Source: Acidobacteriota bacterium (GTDB lineage Bacteria > Acidobacteriota > Vicinamibacteria > Fen-336). From it: a stretch of 64,000 nt of DNA. The position numbers and the translations under genes were made by a program. Positions 15,612-24,488 of the stretch are shown one piece after another. Where the stretch lies: contig JAJDNS010000152.1 of the NCBI GenBank assembly GCA_022340585.1, forward strand, positions 1 through 64,000, given 5' to 3'. The notes below the pieces were generated by a model. The model searched no databases, was not told where the DNA came from, and saw only the letters and a program-made list of their open reading frames with translations. Every line of letters starts with the position of its first letter. Position 1 is the stretch's first letter.

Positions 15612-16400
15612 ATGGCTCGCTTCCGCCTCGATCTCGAGTACGTCGGGACCCGATACCGGGGTTGGCAGGCCCAGAAGAACGCCCGAACCGTGCAGGGCGT
15701 GCTCCACGAGGTGATCCGGAAGGTGTCGGGCCGCGCTGACTTCGAGAGCTACGGCTCCGGCCGCACCGACGCCGGGGTCCACGCTCTCCGCCAGGTGGCC
15801 CACCTGGACCTCGAGACGCGCGCCACCCCGGAGGCCCTGCGCCGGGCCCTGAACGACGATCTGCCCGCTGACATCCACATCCTGTCGGTCGACAAGGTCT
15901 CGCGGCGCTTCCACGCGCGCCACTCTGCCCTGGGCCGCAGCTACCTCTACCAGGTCGCCCGCCGGCGCACTGCCTTCGGCAAGCCCTTCGTCTGGTGGAT
16001 CCGCGACCCGCTCGACGTGACGCGCGTCCGTGCCGCCGCCCGCAGCTTCGAGGGCCGCCACGACTTCCGATCCTTCTCCGACGCCGACCCGAGGTCCGGC
16101 TCCACCCTCGTGGAGGTCGAGCGCGTGGATGTGGGCGAGGCCGAGGGCCTGCTTCTCATCCGCGTGACCGGGTCGCACTTCCTCTGGAAGATGGTGCGGC
16201 GCATGGTCGGCGTCCTCGCCGAGGTGGGCCGGGGGAAGATTGAGGGGGCGGAGGTCGAGCGCCTGCTCCGGGAGCCGTCTCGGGACCCGGCGCGGCTGAC
16301 CGCCCCGCCCTCCGGGCTCTTCCTGGAACGTGTCTACTACGAGGGCGACGAGCGTGAGCGGCCGTTGTGTCCGGTCCTGAACCTGACCCCGGGAGGGTGA
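15612..16400 (+). CDS. truA: tRNA pseudouridine(38-40) synthase TruA
   Basis: A 262-residue protein that isomerises uridines 38-40 in the tRNA anticodon arm. YVGTRYRGWQAQKNARTVQG and the catalytic motif GSGRTDAGVHA (nucleophile Asp) are intact, as are HARHSALGRSYLYQV and the C-terminal GSHFLWKMVRRMVGVL. Length is normal for the family. There is no ribosome binding site, consistent with a nearly leaderless transcript. The stop is followed after 1 bp by the GTG of a small gene, so truA heads a tightly packed three-gene run. Confidence 0.97.
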   Translation: MARFRLDLEYVGTRYRGWQAQKNARTVQGVLHEVIRKVSGRADFESYGSGRTDAGVHALRQVAHLDLETRATPEALRRALNDDLPADIHILSVDKVSRRFHARHSALGRSYLYQVARRRTAFGKPFVWWIRDPLDVTRVRAAARSFEGRHDFRSFSDADPRSGSTLVEVERVDVGEAEGLLLIRVTGSHFLWKMVRRMVGVLAEVGRGKIEGAEVERLLREPSRDPARLTAPPSGLFLERVYYEGDERERPLCPVLNLTPGG

Positions 16401-16401
16401 T

Positions 16402-16530
16402 GTGACGAGAGATGTCGTTCTGGACCCTCGCTTCGTGTACCGGAGCGAGGCGCGCGAGAACGGCCTGATGGTGATCCTCATCGAAGAGGATCTGGCCCGC
16501 CTCAACGGCGCCGACGGAGGAACACCGTGA
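16402..16530 (+). CDS. Predicted 42-residue small protein between truA and the MBL-fold gene
   Basis: GTG at 16402 opens a 43-codon frame that begins 1 bp after the truA stop and ends in TGA (16528-16530) overlapping the GTG (16527-16529) of the next gene. The product begins VTRDVVLDPRFVYRSE, continues ARENGLMVILIEEDLARLNG and is acidic in its second half. AGGG at 16394-16397 inside the end of truA could serve as ribosome site. The exact fit between two genes and the stop-start overlap argue for translation. I recognise no domain. Confidence 0.55.
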   Translation: MTRDVVLDPRFVYRSEARENGLMVILIEEDLARLNGADGGTP

Positions 16531-17513
16531 CCGATCGCTCTGCATCCCCATCCTGGGCCGACGTCGAGGACCTCGGCGACGGCATCTGGGCCATCGACAC
16601 CGGCTTCAAGCGGCCCCTCTTCGACGCGAGCCACCTCATCGTGGAGGGCGGCCGCGCCGCCTTCGTCGACGTGGCCACCACCTTCTCCGTCCCCCGCCTC
16701 CTGGCCGCTCTGGAGGGGCGGGGGCTCTCCCCCGCGGACGTGGACCACGTCATCGTCACCCACGTTCACCTCGACCACGCCGGGGGGGCAGGGGAGCTGC
16801 TGCGTCACCTGCCCACCGCGAAGCTCGTGGTCCACCCCCGGGGCGCCCGTCACATGATCGACCCGTCGGCTCTCGTCGAGGGGTCCTCGGCGGTGTTCGG
16901 GGAAGACGTCGTCCGGGAGATCTACGGTGAGGTCGTGCCGGTGGCCCCCACGCGGATCCTCGAGGCCCCGGACGGGCTACTCCTCGAGCTCAACGGACGG
17001 CTGCTCCACTTCCTCGACACCCCGGGCCACGCCCGCCACCACGTCTGCATCTGGGACGAGGTGTCCCGCTCGTTCTTCACCGGCGACACGTTCGGCCTGG
17101 CCTACCCCGAGCTCGCGACCGATCGGGGGTCCTTCATCATGCCCACCACCACACCCGTCCAGTTCGACCCCGACGCCCTGGAAGCGTCGATCGATCGCAT
17201 GCTGCAGAACGACCCGCGCGCCATGCTCCTGACCCACTACTCGCGGGTGACCGACGTGAAACGCCTCGCCGGCGACCTGATGGACCAGGTGCGGGACCTC
17301 GTCGAGATGGCCCGTGTCGCCGACGGCCGACCCGACCGGGCCACTCACCTCCGCACCGCCCTCGGGGAGTACTTCCTCGACCGGGCGGTGGCTCACGGGT
17401 GCGCGCAGCCCCGGGACGAACTCCGCGAGTTCCTGGCCCACGACGTCGAGCTCAACGCCCAGGGGCTCGAGGTCTGGCTGGACAAGGCGAAGAGGAAGAG
17501 GGACCCACGCTGA
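16527..17513 (+). CDS. Metallo-beta-lactamase-fold hydrolase
   Basis: A 328-residue protein with the binuclear metal motif THVHLDHAGG (HXHXDH), a later His in DTPGHARHHVCIWDE, Asp in FFTGDTFG and His in LLTHYSRV. The order and spacing match glyoxalase II-like or ArsR/quinol-type MBL hydrolases. The C-terminal 90 residues (VTDVKRLAGDLMDQVRDLVEMA onward) form a helical extension, so a substrate larger than a simple thioester is possible. It uses GTG overlapping the stop of the 42-residue gene (GTGA), which implies coupled translation with it and truA. Confidence 0.9.
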   Translation: MTDRSASPSWADVEDLGDGIWAIDTGFKRPLFDASHLIVEGGRAAFVDVATTFSVPRLLAALEGRGLSPADVDHVIVTHVHLDHAGGAGELLRHLPTAKLVVHPRGARHMIDPSALVEGSSAVFGEDVVREIYGEVVPVAPTRILEAPDGLLLELNGRLLHFLDTPGHARHHVCIWDEVSRSFFTGDTFGLAYPELATDRGSFIMPTTTPVQFDPDALEASIDRMLQNDPRAMLLTHYSRVTDVKRLAGDLMDQVRDLVEMARVADGRPDRATHLRTALGEYFLDRAVAHGCAQPRDELREFLAHDVELNAQGLEVWLDKAKRKRDPR

Positions 17514-17526
17514 GGATGAGGCCGGC

Positions 17527-18681
17527 TCAGTCCCGGAGCCCCCGTAGCCGCCGGACCGCCTCGTCCAGCGTCGCCTCGTCCTTCGGAAACGCAAAGCGGA
17601 CCATGTGCCGGGCCCCACCCTCCACGAGAAAGGCGCTCAGGGGCACGGCCGCGACGCCGACCCGCTCGGGGAGCATCCGGCAGAACGCCACGTCGTCGTC
17701 GAAGCCCAGGGGGCGGATGTCGGCGTTGGCGAAGTAGGTGCCGCTGGGCGTCGCGACGTCGAAGCCGATGTCGGCCAGACCGGCGCACAGGTGATCCCGG
17801 CGGGAGCGGTAGCCCTCGCACAGCTCCCGGTAGTAGTCGTCCGGTGCCTGGAGCGCCGCGGCCATGGCGTGCTGGAAGGGCGTGGCCACCGCGTAGGTGA
17901 CGAACTGGTGGGCGGCGCGGACCGCAGCGGCCAGGGGTGGTGCGGCACACGTCCAGCCGATCTTCCACCCGGTGAAGCTGAAGGTCTTGCCTGCGGAGGA
18001 GATCGTGACCGTGCGGTCGCGCATGCCCGGGAGAGTGGCCAGGGGGATGTGCTCGCCTTCGAAGATGATGTGCTCGTAGACCTCGTCGGTGACGGCGAGG
18101 AGGTCGTGGCCGGTGCACAGGTCGGCGATCGTCTCCAGCTCCTCGCGCAAGAAGACCTTGCCGGCGGGGTTGTTGGGGGAGTTCAGGAGAAGCAGTCGGG
18201 TCCGGGGGCCGACGGCAGCCTCGAGCCCGGCAGGGTCGAAGTCGAACTCCGGCGGCACCAGGCGGACGACGCGCGCGCTCGCCCCGGCGAGGGAGATGCC
18301 CGGAAGGTAGGCGTCGTAGTACGGCTCGAAGACGATGGCCTCGTCACCGGGGTCGAGGAGGGCCTGGAGAGTGGCGCACAGGGCACCCGTGGCGCCGGCG
18401 TGGACGGTGACGTCGGTGTCCGGGTCGTGCGCGAGGCCGTAGAAGCGGCGCTGGTGGGCGGCAATGGCTTCGCGCAGGGCCGGGACGCCGGGCATGGGGG
18501 CGTACTGATTGTGACCGTCCCGCATCGCCGCCACCGCCGCGTCCATGACGAAGGCCGGGCCGTCGAAGTCGGGGAACCCCTGGCCGAGGTTGATCGCGTC
18601 GTGCTCGATGGCGAGCGCGGTCATCTCGGCGAAGACGGACGTGCCGAAGGGGGCGAGACGCGGCGTGAGCGGGGGACGCAT
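17527..18681 (-). CDS. Pyridoxal-phosphate aminotransferase, class I/II (methionine/kynurenine type)
   Basis: A 384-residue PLP enzyme. Features: AINLGQGFPDFDGP near the N-terminus, as in kynurenine/methionine aminotransferases (YbdL-like); LLLLNSPNNPAGK; VTDEVYEHIIFEGEHI; and the PLP lysine in SSAGKTFSFTGWKIGW. Length is normal. ATG at 18681 was preferred over an upstream ATG because the extra residues would be encoded by a REP-like repeat. On the minus strand an extended -10 box (TGATAGACT, 18690-18698) lies 8 nt before the ATG. It is next to pdxST, which make its cofactor, but has its own promoter. Confidence 0.92.
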   Translation of the reverse strand: MRPPLTPRLAPFGTSVFAEMTALAIEHDAINLGQGFPDFDGPAFVMDAAVAAMRDGHNQYAPMPGVPALREAIAAHQRRFYGLAHDPDTDVTVHAGATGALCATLQALLDPGDEAIVFEPYYDAYLPGISLAGASARVVRLVPPEFDFDPAGLEAAVGPRTRLLLLNSPNNPAGKVFLREELETIADLCTGHDLLAVTDEVYEHIIFEGEHIPLATLPGMRDRTVTISSAGKTFSFTGWKIGWTCAAPPLAAAVRAAHQFVTYAVATPFQHAMAAALQAPDDYYRELCEGYRSRRDHLCAGLADIGFDVATPSGTYFANADIRPLGFDDDVAFCRMLPERVGVAAVPLSAFLVEGGARHMVRFAFPKDEATLDEAVRRLRGLRD

Positions 18682-18689
18682 GGCGAGCG

Positions 18690-18698
18690 AGTCTATCA
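18690..18698 (-). promoter_or_regulatory. Extended -10 box TGATAGACT before the aminotransferase
   Basis: The box ends 8 nt before the start codon at 18681 on the minus strand, predicting a leader of 0-3 nt. No ribosome site is visible. Confidence 0.4.
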
Positions 18699-18704
18699 GT
18701 GGGC

Positions 18705-18764
18705 TTCGGGGACACCGTACGTCTTCGTCCCCTCGAGCAAACACCTTCGCATGGTGTCCCCGAA
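18705..18764. repeat. REP-like palindromic repeat, family B
   Basis: Perfect 12-bp inverted ends, TTCGGGGACACC (18705-18716) and GGTGTCCCCGAA (18753-18764), enclose 36 bp. It sits between the aminotransferase promoter and the end of pdxT. Only one copy was noticed in the window. Confidence 0.65.
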
Positions 18765-18775
18765 ACCCGAAACGG

Positions 18776-19408
18776 TCAGGGGGTGGGCTGGGCGGGCGGC
18801 TTCCGCGACGGGCGATGCGGGGTGCGCGCCCCCTTCGTCTTGCGGGCGAGGTCGCCCACGTAGCGGTGGAAGGCGAGTCCCTGGGTCAGCTCCGGGTGGA
18901 AGGTCGCGGCGATGACCCGCCCCTGGCGGACCAGGACCGGCTCGCCGGCGAGGCGACCCACAACCTCGACCTCGGGCCACAGCGCCTGGAACCGGGGGGC
19001 GCGGATGAAGACGCCGTCCACGGGCCCGCCCAGTGCCGGGGCGTCGACCGCCGCCTCGAACGAGTCGACCTGGCGGCCGTAGGCATTGCGCTCGATGATG
19101 GCATCGAGAAGGCCCAGGCTCGGCTGACGGGGTCGCACCTCGCGGGAGAGGAGAATCGCCCCGGCGCAGGTCCCGGCCAGGACCCCGCCCTCGTCGTGGA
19201 ACCGACGGAGGGCTTCGAACCAGGGCTCGTCCTGCATGAGGTTGAGGAGCGTGGTGCTCTCCCCGCCGGGGATCATCAGCCCCCCGAGACCCTCGAGGTC
19301 GGACACGCGACGAATCTCCCGCACCTTGAGGCCGACCTCGCGAAACGAGGTCGAGTGGGCGCTGAACGCCCCCTGCAGTGCGAGAACTCCGATCGTGGTC
19401 GCCGCCAT
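18776..19408 (-). CDS. pdxT: Glutaminase subunit of pyridoxal 5'-phosphate synthase, PdxT
   Basis: A 210-residue class I glutamine amidotransferase that supplies ammonia to PdxS. The catalytic Cys lies in GTCAGAILL, the PGGESTT motif binds glutamine, and His-Glu in TFHPELTQG complete the triad. IGVLALQGAFSAH is the family N-terminus. The ATG at 19408 overlaps the pdxS stop (TGATG), so translation is coupled. The last 20 residues are Pro/Arg/Lys-rich and extend beyond the usual end. Confidence 0.97.
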   Translation of the reverse strand: MAATTIGVLALQGAFSAHSTSFREVGLKVREIRRVSDLEGLGGLMIPGGESTTLLNLMQDEPWFEALRRFHDEGGVLAGTCAGAILLSREVRPRQPSLGLLDAIIERNAYGRQVDSFEAAVDAPALGGPVDGVFIRAPRFQALWPEVEVVGRLAGEPVLVRQGRVIAATFHPELTQGLAFHRYVGDLARKTKGARTPHRPSRKPPAQPTP

Positions 19409-20298
19409 CACCAGCCCCGCGTCTGGAGCTTCTCCTCTTCGGGAACCTGTGACATCTCGAGGCCGGGCATCGCGTCGCCGATGCCGCGGGAGACCTCGGC
19501 CACGACCTTCGCGTCCTGCCAGTGGGTGGTGGCGCGCACGATCGCCTTCGCCCGGCTGGCCGGATCCGCGGACTTGAAGATGCCGGAGCCCACGAAGACC
19601 GTCTCCGCTCCGAGGGCCATCAGAAGGGCCGCGTCGGCGGGGGTGGCCACGCCGCCGGCGGCGAAGTTGGGGACCGGGAGCTTGCCGGTTTCGGCCACGA
19701 GCTTCACGAGCTCGTAGGGCGCGCCGAGGTTCTTGGCCTCGGTCATCAGCTCTTCGGGCCCGAGGGTGGTCAGGCGCCGGATGCCGGACATGACCGACCG
19801 CATGTGGCGGACCGCCTCGACCACGTTGCCCGATCCGGCCTCCCCCTTCGTGCGGATGAGAGCCGCGCCCTCACCGATTCGGCGCAGCCCCTCGCCGAGG
19901 TCGCGGCAGCCGCAGACGAAGGGGACGGTGAAGGCGAACTTATCGACGTGGAACGCCTCGTCGGCGGGGGTGAGGACCTCGGACTCGTCGATGTAGTCGA
20001 CGCCGAGGGCCTCGAGCACGCGGGCCTCGGCGAAATGGCCGATGCGGCACTTCGCCATCACCGGGACGCTGACGACGTCCATGATCCGCGTGATGACGTC
20101 GGGGTCGGCCATGCGGGCGACGCCCCCTTCCTTGCGAATGTCGGACGGCACGCGCTCGAGCGCCATCACCGACACCGCTCCGGCGTCCTCGGCGATCTTT
20201 GCCTGCTCGGGCGTGGTGACGTCCATGATGACGCCGCCCTTGAGCATCTCGGCCAGTCCGGTCTTCAGGGTCAGGGTTCCCGTCTTCTTCTCATCCAT
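19408..20298 (-). CDS. pdxS: Synthase subunit of pyridoxal 5'-phosphate synthase, PdxS
   Basis: A 296-residue (beta/alpha)8 enzyme that builds PLP from ribose 5-phosphate, glyceraldehyde 3-phosphate and ammonia in a 24-subunit complex with PdxT. Clear family motifs: [37 protein letters not shown] (catalytic Lys region), [24 protein letters not shown] and [17 protein letters not shown]. Length matches the family. Start ATG at 20298 gives the usual short N-terminus. It is the first gene of pdxST, with a palindromic operator 29 bp upstream. Confidence 0.98.
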   Translation of the reverse strand: MDEKKTGTLTLKTGLAEMLKGGVIMDVTTPEQAKIAEDAGAVSVMALERVPSDIRKEGGVARMADPDVITRIMDVVSVPVMAKCRIGHFAEARVLEALGVDYIDESEVLTPADEAFHVDKFAFTVPFVCGCRDLGEGLRRIGEGAALIRTKGEAGSGNVVEAVRHMRSVMSGIRRLTTLGPEELMTEAKNLGAPYELVKLVAETGKLPVPNFAAGGVATPADAALLMALGAETVFVGSGIFKSADPASRAKAIVRATTHWQDAKVVAEVSRGIGDAMPGLEMSQVPEEEKLQTRGW

Positions 20299-20326
20299 CG
20301 TGGTCTTCAGGTCCCTTCGGCGGAGT

Positions 20327-20342
20327 ATTGTATCGATACAAT
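20327..20342 (-). promoter_or_regulatory. Operator and -10 box of pdxST
   Basis: ATTGTATCGATACAAT is a perfect 16-bp palindrome 29 bp before pdxS. On the minus strand its second half contains TACAAT, a good -10 box, so a bound regulator would cover the promoter. It shares the pattern ATTGT-N6-ACAAT with 20407-20422. Confidence 0.65.
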
Positions 20343-20403
20343 TTGAGGTGCCTTCCACACCCCGAAACAAATCTAGAGGGAAGAGTTGGCCCGCGTCAAC
20401 GGG

Positions 20404-20423
20404 TATATTGTCAGGTGACAATG
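20404..20423 (+). promoter_or_regulatory. Promoter and operator of the PdxR-like regulator
   Basis: TATATT (20404-20409) is a probable -10 box and overlaps ATTGTCAGGTGACAAT (20407-20422), a second ATTGT-N6-ACAAT site that runs into the regulator's ATG (20421-20423). The site suggests autorepression. The centres of the two operators are 80 bp apart. Confidence 0.55.
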
Positions 20424-21800
20424 TGGCGCCCCACGTCGACGGACCGGTCGGGACCCCGCTACCTGGCGATCGCTGCGGCCCTCGAGGAGGACGTGGCCTC
20501 CGGGGCGCTCTCGCCGGGGACACGGCTGCCCACCCATCGGGAGCTGGCCGACCGCCTGGGCGTCACCGTGGGGACCGTGAGCCGGGCCTATGCCGAGGCG
20601 GCGCGGCGCGGGCTGGTGACCGGCGAGGTGGGACGCGGCACCTTCGTCGGCGGCCCCCGGGAGGAAGCGAGAGAGGTCGAGGGCCCCGAGGCGCCCATCG
20701 ATCTGGCCCAGAACCACCCTCCCGAGCCGGCGGCCCAGCCCCATCGTGCCGCCCTCGCGACCTCGCTGGCCGCGCTCACCCGCCAGGCCGGCTTTGGCCG
20801 GTTGCTCAACTACCCGGCGGCCGGGGGGAACGCCGCCGATCGGGAGGCCGGTGCCGCATGGGTAGCCCGGGCGGGGGTGGCCGCGGCCCCGGAGCAGGTG
20901 CTCGTGTGCACGGGGAGCCAGCACGGCCTCGCCGTCGTTCTGGCGACGTTGCTCCAGCCGGGTGACCTTCTCCTCACCGAGTCGCTGACCTACGCCGGCC
21001 TCAAGTCGGTGGCCGGGCTGCTGCACCTGAAGGTCGCAGGGCTTCCGGTCGATGCCCACGGACTGCAGCCCGATGCTTTCGAGGCCGCCTGCCGCAAGAG
21101 GGAAGCCCGGGCCCTCTACCTGATCCCCACCCTCCACAACCCCACCACCGCGGTGATGCCCCTGGAGCGCCGTCGCGAGATCGCCGCGATCGCGGAGCGC
21201 CACGGCGTGGCCATCGTGGAGGACGACGTGCACGGCCTCCTTCCCGAGAGGAGGCCTCCCCCGTTGGCGGCTCTCGCGCCCGAACGAACGTACTTCCTGA
21301 CCAGCACCTCGAAGACGCTGGCCCCCGGACTGCGGATCGCCTACGTTCTCGCTCCTGCCCGCATGGTGCCGCGCCTCACCGACAGCCTCCGCGCCACCAC
21401 GTGGGCGGTGGCACCCCTGACCGCGGCGGTCGCCTCGTCCTGGATCAACAGCGGGACCGCCGACGCCATCCTGGCCGCGCGGCGGGGCGAGGCGCGGGCC
21501 CGCCAGTCCCTGGCCCGGGAGGTCCTGGCCGGGGCCGATCTCGACGCTCAGCCCGAGGCGTACTACCTGTGGCTGCGCCTGCCCGAGCCCTGGCGGCGAG
21601 ACTCCTTCGCCGCGGTCCTGCGGGCCCGGGGGGTGGAGCTCACCCCGGCCGACGCGTTCGCCGTCGGACGGGGCCCGGCGCCCCACGCGGTGCGGCTGTG
21701 CCTTGGGGCGGCCCGGAGCCGGGACACGCTGCGGCGCGGGCTGGTGCTGGTTGCCGACGTGCTCCAGGGGGCGGGAGAGGCGGGAGGGGCGGTGATCTGA
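20421..21800 (+). CDS. MocR/GntR-family regulator, probable PdxR
   Basis: A 459-residue MocR protein: an N-terminal GntR winged helix (about 10-78; [31 protein letters not shown] and GEVGRGTFV) joined to an aminotransferase-fold domain (about 100-455) with the PLP lysine in [15 protein letters not shown] and the substrate loop [11 protein letters not shown]. PdxR proteins sense PLP and control pdxST, which here is transcribed divergently 122 bp away. ATG 20421 was chosen because the transcription start predicted from the -10 box is only about 5 nt upstream; a longer frame to 20328 crosses the promoter. Assignment as PdxR rests on context. Confidence 0.85.
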   Translation: MWRPTSTDRSGPRYLAIAAALEEDVASGALSPGTRLPTHRELADRLGVTVGTVSRAYAEAARRGLVTGEVGRGTFVGGPREEAREVEGPEAPIDLAQNHPPEPAAQPHRAALATSLAALTRQAGFGRLLNYPAAGGNAADREAGAAWVARAGVAAAPEQVLVCTGSQHGLAVVLATLLQPGDLLLTESLTYAGLKSVAGLLHLKVAGLPVDAHGLQPDAFEAACRKREARALYLIPTLHNPTTAVMPLERRREIAAIAERHGVAIVEDDVHGLLPERRPPPLAALAPERTYFLTSTSKTLAPGLRIAYVLAPARMVPRLTDSLRATTWAVAPLTAAVASSWINSGTADAILAARRGEARARQSLAREVLAGADLDAQPEAYYLWLRLPEPWRRDSFAAVLRARGVELTPADAFAVGRGPAPHAVRLCLGAARSRDTLRRGLVLVADVLQGAGEAGGAVI

Positions 21801-21827
21801 GAGCGGTTGCGGGGTTGGGTGGGGAAG

Positions 21828-21846
21828 GTGCCGCGCCAGGGAACGG
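21828..21846. repeat. Dispersed motif, family D, copy 2
   Basis: GTGCCGCGCCAGGGAACGG is repeated exactly at 21900-21918, 72 bp away in the same orientation, and its last 14 bases occur at 3783-3796. Confidence 0.55.
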
Positions 21847-21899
21847 CAACGAGGCAGGGGGACAGGGTCGAGAGTCGACGCTTGGTGGGGGAACTGGGA

Positions 21900-21918
21900 G
21901 TGCCGCGCCAGGGAACGG
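21900..21918. repeat. Dispersed motif, family D, copy 3
   Basis: Exact second copy of the 19-bp unit at 21828. It lies next to the hairpin that follows the DUF5916-type gene, as copy 1 does after the enolase-superfamily gene. Confidence 0.55.
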
Positions 21919-21921
21919 AAG

Positions 21922-21959
21922 GTTCGGAGTCCGTCGCGACAACGACGCGGACTCGGAAC
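21922..21959 (-). terminator. Hairpin after the DUF5916-type gene
   Basis: GTTCGGAGTCCG (21922-21933) pairs with CGGACTCGGAAC (21948-21959), 11 of 12 positions, 2 bp after the minus-strand stop. No U-run follows, so termination is uncertain. Confidence 0.45.
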
Positions 21960-21961
21960 GA

Positions 21962-24175
21962 TCAGTCCAGCAGGTCGAAGGTGTGCGAGTACTTGATGAT
22001 GAGGCTCCGCCCGCGGAGGCCCACGCCACCCTGGTCCCAGGGCCGCGGGTCCCGGTTCTCGTTGTAGACGACGTAGAGCCCGCTGTTGGCCGCCTGCAGC
22101 CACCCAATGCGCAGGTTGGTGGACCAGTTGTCGATCACGTCGTTGTACTGGACCAGAGCCTGAAGGTAGAGGCGTGTGGTGAAGGAGTAGCTGAGGCGCA
22201 TCCGCAGGAGGTTGGTGACGAAGTCCCCGGTGGGGAGATCCACGTCGTTTCGCTCCCAGTCGACGTATGCGTTGAACGAGCCGCCAATCCGACCCCGCAC
22301 GCCGGCCTCCATGCTGAAGCGGTCGCCCCCGAAGAAGCCGCCCACGAAGAAGCGGGTATTGAGAGAGAGCGGCGCCCCCTGGTTGGTGGTCCCCACGAGC
22401 TGGGCCTCGGTGTGGTGGTAGTCCCCCCGGGGAACGACGACCCCGGGGTAGATCTCGAACGGCTCGAAGACGCCCTCGTGAGTGAGGTTCATGCCGGTGT
22501 GGACCTCCCACCCGCTGCGCCACTCCCAGTGGTTGTCGATGTGGACCCGCCCCGATTCGTAGAACCCGTCCGGCTTCCAGTATCCGGTGTACGAGACGTG
22601 CGGCCGCAGCTCGAGCAGGCCGAGGAGGTCGTCGGGCCGGTACCGGTAGAGGATCGTGCCCGCGGGGCTCCGGTAGTTGTGGCGCCGAAGAAAGCCCACC
22701 GTCGGGTTGAAGTTCTCGCCGACCTCGGTGTACCCGGCGCTGAGGAGCCAGGTCGGCGAGTCGTGCTGCGCCCGGGCGTTGAAGGCGTAATCGCGGCCGT
22801 CGAGACCGGGAGTGAAGGTCTTCGCGGCGTATCCCTCGATCGACGAGTAGCGCCCGATGCCCCAGCGACCGTCCGCGCCCACGGTCTGGTTGTCGGCGCC
22901 CCCAGGGGCGTCCGCTCCGGTGGCCGCGCGGTTGACGAAGATGCCTCCGACCCTGGAGCGGTTGGGGAGCTCCCGTGAGACGCGGGCCACGGTGAAGTTG
23001 TTGGCGGAGACCACGCCGTCGACCGCGCGCGTCTGCATGTTCAGCACGCCGACGTTGAATCCCCCGGCCTTTCCGGAGAGGCGGCCTCCGGCGAGGATTG
23101 GCACCACCTCGCCCTCAGGGCCGATGCCGATCCTCCGGCTGAAGAACATCTCCACCTCGCCCGGCGACCCCATGGTGAAGGAGCCGGCGTTCTCGAGAAA
23201 GAACGGACGCTTCTCCGGGTAGAAGAGGTTGAAGCGGTCCAGGTTGATCTGCTGCTCGTCGGCCTCGACCTGGGCAAAGTCCGTGTTCAGGGTGGCGTCG
23301 AGGGTGAGGCTCGGAGTGACGCTCCACTTGAGGTCGCCGCCGACCTCGCCGTCGGTCGTGCGGTCGAGGCCGAGCTCGGGGACCTCCGTGGCACCGCCCC
23401 GGACGTAGGGGAGGATCTGGAGGTTGCGCTGTCGGGGGGGCGTCAGCCCGGCCAGGGTGCCGGCCTGGGACAGGCGGAAGAGGTTGAACTGGCGCGGCAG
23501 CGGCGCCCAGTAGGCCTGCTCGTTCCGGCGGCGGATGTTTCGCTGGAAGTTCATGCCCCACGCCCGCGTTGCCTTGCGGTCGTAGCGGAGGGTGGAGAAG
23601 GGGATGGCGAACTCGGCGCTCCAGCCGAAGTCCCCCGTGACCGTGCGTACCGTCCAGGCGCCGTTCCAGTTCAGGTTCATCCCCCCGAGGGACGAGCCCA
23701 GACCACTCCCGCCCGCGCCCTCGTTGCTGACTTGGCCGTCGTACTCGAGTCCGGTGGGGTTGGTGCCGAAGACGAAGCCGTTCTGCCGGTCGAGGTAGGT
23801 GTCGAGGATGATCTGGAAGCTGTCGGTCTCGTCGAGGGGTGAGTCGCGGCGGCTTTCGTTGACGATGATGCCGGAGGGATCGTCGTCGAAGCAGATGACT
23901 CCAAAGTAGAGCGTCGTTTCCGAGTACAGGACGCGGACCTCGGTGGGCTGGGATGCCGGGGCGCCGGCGTCCGGGGTCGTCTGCCAGAAGTCGGTGAGCG
24001 GCGTGACGGCCGCCCAGGCAGGGTCTCCCCCCACGTCGCCGTCGATGACCGGAGTCTCGCTCGCCCGCGCAGCCTCGACCACCGGAGGTTCGGCCGGTGG
24101 AGTGGCGAGCGGCGAGCTCGCCTCGACGAGAGGGGCGAAGAGCGCGATGGGCAAGATCAGGGCGGAGTGGTGCAT
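21962..24175 (-). CDS. DUF5916-type outer-membrane protein with carbohydrate-binding-like N-terminal domain
   Basis: A 737-residue protein with a signal peptide (ALILPIALFAPLVEAS). Residues about 35-210 form a beta-sandwich resembling CBM9-like domains (ETPVIDGDVGGDPAWAAV, TEVRVLYSETTLYFGVICFDD). The rest is rich in alternating aromatic strands (WEWRSGWEVHTGM, RMRLSYSFTTRLYLQALVQYN) and probably forms a beta-barrel. The motif DFAQVEADEQQINL followed by [11 protein letters not shown] is shared with the neighbouring paralogue. Such proteins are widespread in Acidobacteriota, Bacteroidota and Gammaproteobacteria; their role, perhaps glycan or peptide handling at the outer membrane, is unproven. 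No ribosome site is evident before the ATG. Confidence 0.8.
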   Translation of the reverse strand: MHHSALILPIALFAPLVEASSPLATPPAEPPVVEAARASETPVIDGDVGGDPAWAAVTPLTDFWQTTPDAGAPASQPTEVRVLYSETTLYFGVICFDDDPSGIIVNESRRDSPLDETDSFQIILDTYLDRQNGFVFGTNPTGLEYDGQVSNEGAGGSGLGSSLGGMNLNWNGAWTVRTVTGDFGWSAEFAIPFSTLRYDRKATRAWGMNFQRNIRRRNEQAYWAPLPRQFNLFRLSQAGTLAGLTPPRQRNLQILPYVRGGATEVPELGLDRTTDGEVGGDLKWSVTPSLTLDATLNTDFAQVEADEQQINLDRFNLFYPEKRPFFLENAGSFTMGSPGEVEMFFSRRIGIGPEGEVVPILAGGRLSGKAGGFNVGVLNMQTRAVDGVVSANNFTVARVSRELPNRSRVGGIFVNRAATGADAPGGADNQTVGADGRWGIGRYSSIEGYAAKTFTPGLDGRDYAFNARAQHDSPTWLLSAGYTEVGENFNPTVGFLRRHNYRSPAGTILYRYRPDDLLGLLELRPHVSYTGYWKPDGFYESGRVHIDNHWEWRSGWEVHTGMNLTHEGVFEPFEIYPGVVVPRGDYHHTEAQLVGTTNQGAPLSLNTRFFVGGFFGGDRFSMEAGVRGRIGGSFNAYVDWERNDVDLPTGDFVTNLLRMRLSYSFTTRLYLQALVQYNDVIDNWSTNLRIGWLQAANSGLYVVYNENRDPRPWDQGGVGLRGRSLIIKYSHTFDLLD

Positions 24176-24488
24176 GTGAGACTGGCCATTGGACCCGGCG
24201 GGCGCGGCGAGGGTTCAACGTCCCCCTGGGCTATCGCCTGGTCAAAGCAGATCTCCAAGTCTATCAAACGCAGGACGCGGCCAGTGTGACTCCGCAAATC
24301 GAAACCGGAGCTGGAAGCCGGCTTTCGCTGCGCGGAACGAACTGTCTCCGAACGGGACCCGGGAGGCGCCCTCCCGGAGCATTCGGCCCATACACATCGC
24401 GGCGCGGCTGACGCATACTCACACGAGGGCGTTGAGAGAGAGCGCCCCCGCGCCTGCTGCCGCGGAGCCCGGGCGCCCACCGACCGCC
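24176..24488. other. 313-bp divergent promoter region between two DUF5916-type genes
   Basis: No open frame here looks coding. It should hold promoters for both flanking genes. CATACT (about 24410) on the plus strand may be a -10 box with a leader of about 75 nt for the right-hand gene. No convincing palindrome or repeat was seen. Confidence 0.45.
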
